Source: JANNYA01 sp043754435 (GTDB lineage Bacteria > Pseudomonadota > Gammaproteobacteria > Xanthomonadales > SZUA-5). Taken from it: 19,060 bases of DNA. Under the pieces are notes generated by a model. The model made no database searches. It saw only the letters and a list, made by a program, of their open reading frames with translations, and was not told the DNA's origin. Each line of letters opens with the position of its first letter. The stretch's first letter is position 1. Below are positions 14,144-19,060 of this stretch, one piece after another. The stretch covers positions 1 through 19,060 of the forward strand of contig JAYUUS010000024.1 of assembly GCA_043754435.1 (NCBI GenBank). The letters run 5' to 3'. A program made the translations under genes and the position numbers.

Positions 14144-14685
14144 TAAGTTGCCTCCGAAAGCTGTTGCCAGCGATGTCTTAAGTTATACACGAGGCTCTCA
14201 GCTGCGCTGCGTGCGGTATTTGGCCCACTGACCCAGGTCAGATCCGCCGTTTGACGATACAAATCATTGCGTGCAGCGGCAAGCTCGAGCAATTTTGCGC
14301 GCGGATCGCTGGTGCGCAGAAGTGGCCGTGCGCGATCACGCTTTAAGCGCTCTAATTGTGTATCGACATCGGTCTGTAAATACACCACATAGCCGCGCTG
14401 CATTAGTTTGACGCGATTTTCTGCGCGCAAGATCGCGCCGCCACCGGTTGCCAGCAGCACGCCCGTGTTGCGCGTGACTGCATCTAGAAGTTTAGCTTCT
14501 CGATCGCGAAAGTTGGGTTCGCCTTCAATTTCAAAAATTAAATTCACGCTAGCCCCGGTGGCGCGCTCAATTTCATGATCTAAGTCAATGAAACGCAGGC
14601 CAAAACGCGCGCTGAGCTTACGCCCAACGGTGCTTTTACCCGCGCCCATGGGGCCGATCAGAATGAGATTAGAAGAGGGATTCAT
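14143..14685 (-). CDS. aroK: Shikimate kinase
   Basis: This is a cytosolic enzyme of 180 residues that phosphorylates shikimate to shikimate 3-phosphate with ATP. Walker A is GPMGAGKST (11-19). Shikimate-binding residues are D34/D36 (FIDLDHEIE), R60 (NFRDRE) and the GGG (81-83). The lid Arg is in RARPLL (R120), and RNDLYRQTA gives the adenine-side arginine. Length and order are normal for AroK. It is first in the aroK-aroB pair. The intergenic region before it (14686-14843) is divergent with the exosortase gene and should hold its promoter. Confidence 0.98.
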   Translation of the reverse strand: MNPSSNLILIGPMGAGKSTVGRKLSARFGLRFIDLDHEIERATGASVNLIFEIEGEPNFRDREAKLLDAVTRNTGVLLATGGGAILRAENRVKLMQRGYVVYLQTDVDTQLERLKRDRARPLLRTSDPRAKLLELAAARNDLYRQTADLTWVSGPNTARSAAESLVYNLRHRWQQLSEAT

Positions 14686-14843
14686 GTGCGAATGCTAGCA
14701 GGCCGAAGGCGTTTTGCCGCAGCATGGCACTACGCTAAAAAGTTGTCGCTAACTGGACGCAGGTTATTTTGTCGCAACGTAGCAGCGCTGCATTAACAAC
14801 ACGATGCGCTAAACTTAGTGATTAACTGTAATTAGGTTTAGCT
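14686..14843. promoter_or_regulatory. Divergent intergenic region aroK / exosortase
   Basis: These 158 bases separate the divergent aroK and exosortase starts and should carry both promoters. I cannot define promoter boxes. The exosortase side holds an inverted repeat that ends one base before its ATG, listed separately. Confidence 0.4.
14808..14842 (+). promoter_or_regulatory. Hairpin over the ribosome-binding region of the exosortase gene
   Basis: GCTAAAC (14808-14814) pairs perfectly with GTTTAGC (14836-14842), one base before the ATG. Pairing can extend inwards imperfectly through TTA/TAA and ATTA/TAAT parts. The only Shine-Dalgarno-like bases (TTAGG, 14832-14836) lie inside the 3' half. 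If formed in the mRNA it would hide the start region, which suggests translational control. This is an inference from pairing only. Confidence 0.4.
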
Positions 14844-15383
14844 ATGAAGCGCTTTGTTCTCGTTTTTGCCGTATTGCTCATAAGTGCATTTGTATTTTAC
14901 CTTTTGCCCTGGGGCCAGAACTACATGTCCACCCCGATCACAACGGCAGTAGCGAAAATATCGGTGACGATAATGATGCTGTTTGATAAAAACGTGGTTT
15001 CCCAAGGCGTTACTATTCACGATCAAGTGACCGGACAGGGCATTCAAGTGGTCGCGGGCTGTAACGGCATGGAAGCCGTGATTATCTTGTTTGCGGCGGT
15101 ATTTGCCTTTCCGGCAACGTTTAGACAAAAAATTATCGGTTTCGTCGCAGGTTTTTTCGCGATTCATTCACTGAATATCGTGCGCATTATTAGCCTGTAC
15201 TACTTGGCCAAGTACAGCATGACTTGGTTTGAGTGGTTCCATTTGTACGTTTGGCAGATGTTAATCATTTTGGACGCTCTGGTGGTTTGGTTGCTTTGGC
15301 TGCGCTGGATTAATAAAAAACCACCGCAAAATTCATCTCAGTTCAGCAATCGCACTGACGCAAGCTCGGCAACCGCGCTTTAA
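14844..15383 (+). CDS. xrtH: Exosortase H (XrtH, IPTLxxWG-CTERM type)
   Basis: This is an inner-membrane transpeptidase-like protein of 179 residues with about five membrane spans (for example FVLVFAVLLISAFVFYLLP, AVIILFAAVFAFPATF, LIILDALVVWLLWL). The exosortase catalytic set is present: Cys C73 in AGCNGMEA, Arg R114 in LNIVRIISLYY, His H133 in WFHLYVWQ. Exosortases cleave C-terminal sorting signals (PEP-CTERM-like) and help place proteins at the cell surface. The short length and the CNGMEA motif fit the H type, which recognises IPTLxxWG-CTERM signals. That subfamily call is from memory. No protein with an IPTLxxWG tail or PEP-CTERM motif is encoded in the window, so its targets lie elsewhere. 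The next gene starts one base after its stop. Confidence 0.85.
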   Translation: MKRFVLVFAVLLISAFVFYLLPWGQNYMSTPITTAVAKISVTIMMLFDKNVVSQGVTIHDQVTGQGIQVVAGCNGMEAVIILFAAVFAFPATFRQKIIGFVAGFFAIHSLNIVRIISLYYLAKYSMTWFEWFHLYVWQMLIILDALVVWLLWLRWINKKPPQNSSQFSNRTDASSATAL

Positions 15384-15384
15384 A

Positions 15385-16194
15385 ATGCACGTTTTGATTG
15401 CAGGCGCGGGTGATTTAGGCGCGCGTGTAGCGCATTTACTGCGCGCTGAGGGCGCAACGGTTAGCGCGATGACACGCTCTGGTGGCGATGGCCGCATTGC
15501 CGCTGATTTGTCGAGCGTGGCAGATATCGCGCCTTTGATCGCAGCTGCAGACGCCATTATTTTCAGCGCCGCCCCGAGTGAGCGAAGCGAGCAAGCCTAT
15601 CGCACGCTGTTCATTGATGGCCTGCACAACCTCCTGTGCACGCGCCACGCGCAGCCGCTGTTATTTTGTTCCAGCACGGCGGTGTATGGTGAAAATAACG
15701 GCGCTTGGGTCGACGAGTCCAGCGCATCAGAACCCAACACTTTCAATGGCCGAATTTTAGTGGAAGCGGAAACTTTATTGCGCCCAGGCGATATCGCGCT
15801 GCGTTTAGGTGGCATTTATGGGCCGCGCTTTTCACCCTCTGCTGCGGCAAATTCAGTGCGTGATTTTGCGCGTCGCCAAGCCCTATCTGGCACCGCGCCC
15901 TTGGCAAACCATTGGACCAATCGCATACACCTAGCGGATGCTGCCAGGGCAATTGTGTTTGCGCTCAAACTGCCCTCGCCCCCGCTTAAGCTGAACTTGG
16001 TAGACAACCAACCGTGTACCCAGCAAGCGCTTTATGAAACGCTGCGAATCGCCGCTGGACTTCCGCCCGTGCTGCCGATTGAGGCACCAACTAGCGGTAA
16101 GCGCGTCGCCAACACCGGCCTGCGCCAGCTAGGCTTTACTTGCCAATACCCAAGCTACCGCGAAGGGTACGCGTCGCTGCCGAGCGCACAATGA
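15385..16194 (+). CDS. NAD(P)-binding epimerase-like protein (extended SDR, YeeZ-like)
   Basis: This is a 269-residue Rossmann-fold protein. The N-terminal nucleotide-binding motif is LIAGAGDLGARVA (GxGxxG at 7-12). Next are SSTAVYGENNGAW, IALRLGGIYGPRFS and a C-terminal part with NRIHLADAARAI. The usual extended-SDR catalytic YxxxK is replaced by FNGR in NTFNGRILVEAE, as in the YeeZ-like group (where I recall GRxLLEAE). A classical epimerase reaction is therefore doubtful. The protein starts one base after the exosortase stop, and its own stop overlaps the NlpC/P60 start as ATGA. The three are probably one transcript. The substrate is unknown. Confidence 0.88.
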   Translation: MHVLIAGAGDLGARVAHLLRAEGATVSAMTRSGGDGRIAADLSSVADIAPLIAAADAIIFSAAPSERSEQAYRTLFIDGLHNLLCTRHAQPLLFCSSTAVYGENNGAWVDESSASEPNTFNGRILVEAETLLRPGDIALRLGGIYGPRFSPSAAANSVRDFARRQALSGTAPLANHWTNRIHLADAARAIVFALKLPSPPLKLNLVDNQPCTQQALYETLRIAAGLPPVLPIEAPTSGKRVANTGLRQLGFTCQYPSYREGYASLPSAQ

Positions 16195-16712
16195 AAACGC
16201 GCTTGTTGCTTGCGCCTGCTATCACACTGGCAACGGTGTTGGCATTGGCAGGATGCACCAATACGCCGACACGAACTTCAAATCCTAGCCGCTGGCCAGT
16301 TCAGGCAGCGGAGCGCCCGCTGCGTGAGCCCGCGCAAGGCTCCGCAAACGCGGTGGCGTTTCGCGCCTTGAGCTTGGTGGGTACGCCTTATTTATATGGC
16401 GGCGAATCGCCGCAAACGGGCTTTGATTGCTCGGGCTTTGTGCGCTTTATTTATCGCGACGCGCTAGGCGTTGTGTTGCCACGCACAGCGCAGGCGCAAT
16501 CGACGTTTGGCGGCATCCTGCATCGGCGCGAAAATCTAGCGCTGGGTGACTTGGTTTTTTTCAGCGAAGGCCAAACGATTTTCCACGTTGGCCTGTATGT
16601 GGGTGAAGGCCGTTTCGTACATGCACCCCGAACCGGCAAAACCGTGCAGCTTTCCAGTTTAAGCGCAGGCTATTGGGCCGACCGTTTTGCCCTTGCGCGC
16701 CGGGTGCTTTAG
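16191..16712 (+). CDS. NlpC/P60 family lipoprotein (cell-wall peptidase)
   Basis: From the ATG at 16191 this is a 173-residue lipoprotein. The longer frame to 16140 lies within the previous gene. A signal peptide (MKTRLLLAPAITLATVLALA) ends in a lipobox L-A-G-C with C22 as the lipid-bearing residue, and residue +2 is Thr, not Asp, so outer-membrane sorting is expected. The NlpC/P60 domain (about 56-173) has the catalytic Cys C80 (FDCSGFV), His H132 (FHVGLYV) and third polar residue H144 (FVHAPRTG). These enzymes usually cut the peptide stems of murein, between D-Glu and the diamino acid. Length and order match single-domain Spr/NlpC-type hydrolases. The ATGA overlap couples it to the preceding gene. 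Confidence 0.95.
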   Translation: MKTRLLLAPAITLATVLALAGCTNTPTRTSNPSRWPVQAAERPLREPAQGSANAVAFRALSLVGTPYLYGGESPQTGFDCSGFVRFIYRDALGVVLPRTAQAQSTFGGILHRRENLALGDLVFFSEGQTIFHVGLYVGEGRFVHAPRTGKTVQLSSLSAGYWADRFALARRVL

Positions 16713-16736
16713 ATGACGCAACAATCCTTAAGTTAA

Positions 16737-18875
16737 ATGGCATTGCTCAGACATACCTTGACGCCTGTAGGCTTAAGCCGCCAACATCCAGGGATGACGG
16801 CTGAATCTGGTGAGCTACTGCTGCACTATCTGCTTGAGCTGAGGCTTGAGTTAAAACGCTACCTTAATCCTGATGAGATTAAGGAAGTGGAGCGCGCGTT
16901 TTTGTTAGGCGAAGATGCGCATCGCGGGCAAAATCGTAAAAGTGGTGAACCTTACATCACCCATCCAGTCGCGGTAGCGCGCATTTTGGCTGAGCTGCGC
17001 TTAGACGCGGAAACCTTGATCGCAGCGATTTTGCACGACACCCTTGAAGACACTGAATTAAGCAAAGAGACCATCACGCGGGAGTTCGGTATAAAAGTGA
17101 CTGAACTTGTGGATGGCGTGACCAAACTCGAAAAGGTCAATTTCGCCACCAAAGAGCAGCAGGCGGCGGAAAGCCTGCGCAAGATGTTTTTCTCGATGGC
17201 GCGCGATCCCCGCGTCATTTTAATCAAATTGGCAGATCGCCTACATAATATGCGTACTTTGGGTGCGCAATCATCCGCAAGTGCCGTGCGAATTGCGCGG
17301 GAAACGCTAGACGTTTACGCGCCTATTGCACAGCGGCTGGGCATGAACGCGATTAAATCTGAGCTGCAAGATTTAGGTTTTCGCGCGCTTTACCCGCTGC
17401 GGCATAAAGTCATTGAGCATCGCGCCAAGGCGCAGTTGGGCAAACGGCGCGAGGTATTGAGCGAAATTGCCAAGAAAATAACGCAAAAGCTAAAAGACGA
17501 GCGTATCGGCGTGCGCATCGTCAGCCGGATTAAAACGCCGTATTCAATTTATTCAAAAATACGCAAGCTCAAAGCTGATAAGTCAAATAAAGCCATGCGC
17601 GGCCATACGCCTGGAGTCAAGCATCGCAGTTTTGAAGACGTGACGGATGTTTATGGTTTTCGCGTAATTACTCCTAAAGCGCTGCACTGCTACACCGCGC
17701 TGGGGTTGATCCACGGCTTATTTGTGCCTAAAGAAGGGCGCTTCAAAGATTTTATTGCCTTGCCAAAAGCCAACGGCTACCAAAGCCTGCACACTGGCGT
17801 CAAAGGCCCAGGCGGCGTGCCGATTGAGGTGCAAATTCGTACCGATGAGATGGACTCGGTGGCGGAACGCGGCATGGCCGCACATTGGCTCTATAAAGCC
17901 GGTGTTACAGATCAAGCAGGGCTTAAATTGAGCACCAGTGCCAGTGTTAAATCCTCTGAATGGATGCGTAATCTGGTGGAATCGCAAACCAATGTGGGTA
18001 GCAGCTTTGAGTTTTTGGAAGCGGTTAAAGCAGATTTGGTCTTTGATGAAGTGTATGTTTTTACCCCCAACAACAAAGTGGTCACGCTGCCCGCCAACGC
18101 CTCGGCGCTTGATTTTGCCTACGCGGTACATAGCCAAGTTGGGGATCACGCCGTTACGGCGCGTATTGATGGCCGCACCTCACCACTGCATACCAAGCTG
18201 CTGAGCGGTCAGACCGTGCAAATTGTTACGGCCGCTTCAGCGACGCCCAAAGCGCAATGGCTAGAAATTGTGACCACCTCAAAAGCGCGCACGGCGATTC
18301 GGCATCACTTAAAAACCTTGAGCTATACCGAAGTGCTGGGCCTTGGTCATCGCATGTTAGATCGCGCGTTGAGTGCGCTGGGCAGCTCTTTGGATACTGT
18401 GCCTGAAGGCGCTGTAGACACGACGCTGGCGGAATTAAAATTTAATCATTTAGAAGATTTATTGTCCGATATTGGCTTAGGAAATCGCACGCCCGAAGTG
18501 GTGGCGCGCCAGCTTACGATTGGTGTAGTTGCAGCGGCCGAGCATGCGCGTTTGGATGTCGTGCGAATCAGCGGCACCGAGCGCGGCGCGGTGACCTTCG
18601 CGCATTGCTGCCACCCAATCCCAGGGGACGCCATTTTTGGCTATTTGAGCCCTGGCCGTGGGTTGATGGTGCATGAAGCCAGCTGCCATAACGTCGCGGA
18701 TTTGCGCAAAAGCGTGGAGCGCGTGGTAGCGGTGGCATGGGACGCGCAGGTCAGCGGTGATTTTAACGTGCACACCCGCACCGAATCATTGGCCATAATG
18801 GCAAGGCTCGACGGCGAGCCGTCGAGGGCGGCCGTGGTCAGCCGCGACCCCGCCAGCACGAACCCGCCCCGATAG
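16737..18875 (+). CDS. spoT: Bifunctional (p)ppGpp synthetase/hydrolase SpoT/Rel, altered C-terminus
   Basis: This long RSH protein makes and degrades the alarmone (p)ppGpp in the cytosol. HD hydrolase domain about 45-200: H62 (AHRGQNRKSGEP), H100/D101 with E104/D105 (HDTLEDT), D167 (LADRLHNMRTLG). Synthetase domain about 235-380: SRIKTPYSIYSKI, DVYGFRV, GRFKDFIALPKANGYQSLHT, EVQIRT. The RFKD motif fits bifunctional SpoT/Rel enzymes rather than RelA (EFDD). TGS domain about 437-498. A helical/zinc-finger-like part has FAHCCHPIPGD and the later Cys (EASCHN). An ACT domain of about 70 residues should follow VAVAWD but is cut off near its first strand (GDFNVHTRTE, to residue 683). The last 29 residues are of foreign type and are read from GC-rich DNA. 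The start is the ATG at 16737; the ATG at 16794 also fits. A basic insert sits at about 277-298. Confidence 0.93.
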   Translation: MALLRHTLTPVGLSRQHPGMTAESGELLLHYLLELRLELKRYLNPDEIKEVERAFLLGEDAHRGQNRKSGEPYITHPVAVARILAELRLDAETLIAAILHDTLEDTELSKETITREFGIKVTELVDGVTKLEKVNFATKEQQAAESLRKMFFSMARDPRVILIKLADRLHNMRTLGAQSSASAVRIARETLDVYAPIAQRLGMNAIKSELQDLGFRALYPLRHKVIEHRAKAQLGKRREVLSEIAKKITQKLKDERIGVRIVSRIKTPYSIYSKIRKLKADKSNKAMRGHTPGVKHRSFEDVTDVYGFRVITPKALHCYTALGLIHGLFVPKEGRFKDFIALPKANGYQSLHTGVKGPGGVPIEVQIRTDEMDSVAERGMAAHWLYKAGVTDQAGLKLSTSASVKSSEWMRNLVESQTNVGSSFEFLEAVKADLVFDEVYVFTPNNKVVTLPANASALDFAYAVHSQVGDHAVTARIDGRTSPLHTKLLSGQTVQIVTAASATPKAQWLEIVTTSKARTAIRHHLKTLSYTEVLGLGHRMLDRALSALGSSLDTVPEGAVDTTLAELKFNHLEDLLSDIGLGNRTPEVVARQLTIGVVAAAEHARLDVVRISGTERGAVTFAHCCHPIPGDAIFGYLSPGRGLMVHEASCHNVADLRKSVERVVAVAWDAQVSGDFNVHTRTESLAIMARLDGEPSRAAVVSRDPASTNPPR

Positions 18876-19060
18876 CGCAGGTCAGCGCCTAAGCTCTTGA
18901 CGCGCGCATCATTCGTGAACGAGGCGAAGCGCGGGTACGGGGTCAGGCCGTTGCGGCCCCGGCGTACGGCACGGTAGCCGAACACGCCGGTGATGTCTTT
19001 CTCCAGCATCGCCGGGTAACTCAGCGTGGCGCCCTCGGCGTGGAAGCCGGGCTTGTTCAC
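18790..19060 (-). CDS. Fragment of an unidentified coding frame in GC-rich terminal DNA
   Basis: From the window end (19060) inward on the minus strand, an open frame reads NKPGFHAEGATLSYPAMLEK, later TPYPRFASFTND and LGADLRYRGGFVLAGSRL, ending with DGSPSSLAIM near the junction. The frame continues beyond the window. Two sampled lines have about 70-72 % GC, and codons end mostly in G or C, as expected of a real gene in a GC-rich genome. From memory, YPRFxSF and then Y-x-GGF-x-L-x-G resembles very large surface or secreted proteins of Bacteroidota, but I cannot confirm it. The frame stays open into spoT to 18641, and that part is a shadow. It is either a gene fragment joined by recombination or a chimeric contig end. 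Confidence 0.4.
18806..18825. repeat. Palindrome close to the spoT junction
   Basis: CTCGACGG and CCGTCGAG flank a 4-base centre (CGAG), giving a perfect 8-bp stem of high GC about 20-40 bases after spoT departs from its family. No insertion-sequence end or transposase frame is recognised next to it. Confidence 0.4.

Noticed and set aside
18790..19060. Insertion sequence as the cause of the spoT break
   Set aside because: No transposase motif, target duplication or clear terminal inverted repeat is seen. The palindrome at 18806-18825 alone is not enough.

Overview
The window looks like a chromosomal segment of a Gram-negative member of the Pseudomonadota, most likely a beta- or gammaproteobacterium. 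The evidence is the sequence style of FabG, DnaJ, Ppk1, AroK/AroB and SpoT, a lipoprotein-type NlpC/P60 protein, a periplasmic copper chaperone and an exosortase of the H type. Most genes are of mixed GC (roughly 50-60 %). No tRNA, rRNA, CRISPR array, transposase or integrase was seen, and no stretch longer than 300 bases lacks a gene.

Left part, plus strand (1-4102): the 3' end of fabG, a small membrane-anchored protein, dnaJ, a DUF4166 protein, a Crp/Fnr-type regulator and a stand-alone receiver-domain protein. A NarL/LuxR-type response regulator follows on the minus strand (4167-4802). Divergent from it is a periplasmic copper chaperone of the PCu(A)C family (4912-5400). Next come a polytopic membrane protein and an ABC ATPase that form one transporter unit (5550-7423), and possibly a 49-codon small ORF directly behind them.

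Central block, minus strand (7654-14685): two co-directional groups. aroK and aroB overlap by one base. After a 60-base AT-rich gap come ppk (polyphosphate kinase), an FHA + GAF-like + PP2C/SpoIIE phosphatase (start overlaps the ppk stop as TGATG), a HipA-like protein kinase (42-base gap, clear AGGAG ribosome site) and an unrecognised 284-residue protein coupled to the kinase by an ATGA overlap. This last pair has lower GC than the phosphatase gene and is the best candidate for an undescribed system: an acquired kinase-plus-partner cassette placed behind polyphosphate and phospho-signalling genes.

Right part, plus strand (14844-18875): exosortase H, an NAD(P)-binding epimerase-like protein and an NlpC/P60 lipoprotein, packed with 1-base spacing and an ATGA overlap, and then a spoT/rel gene for (p)ppGpp synthesis and hydrolysis. 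SpoT is normal through its conserved cysteine region but ends abruptly at the start of the expected ACT domain. From about 18785 to the end the DNA jumps to about 70 % GC and carries a coding frame on the opposite strand. That is either a recombination junction or an assembly chimera at the contig end.

The window groups three stress-signalling themes: (p)ppGpp (SpoT), polyphosphate (Ppk) and a HipA-like kinase of a superfamily known for persistence. Only the ppk-phosphatase-kinase-partner string is physically linked, so a functional connection with SpoT is inference.
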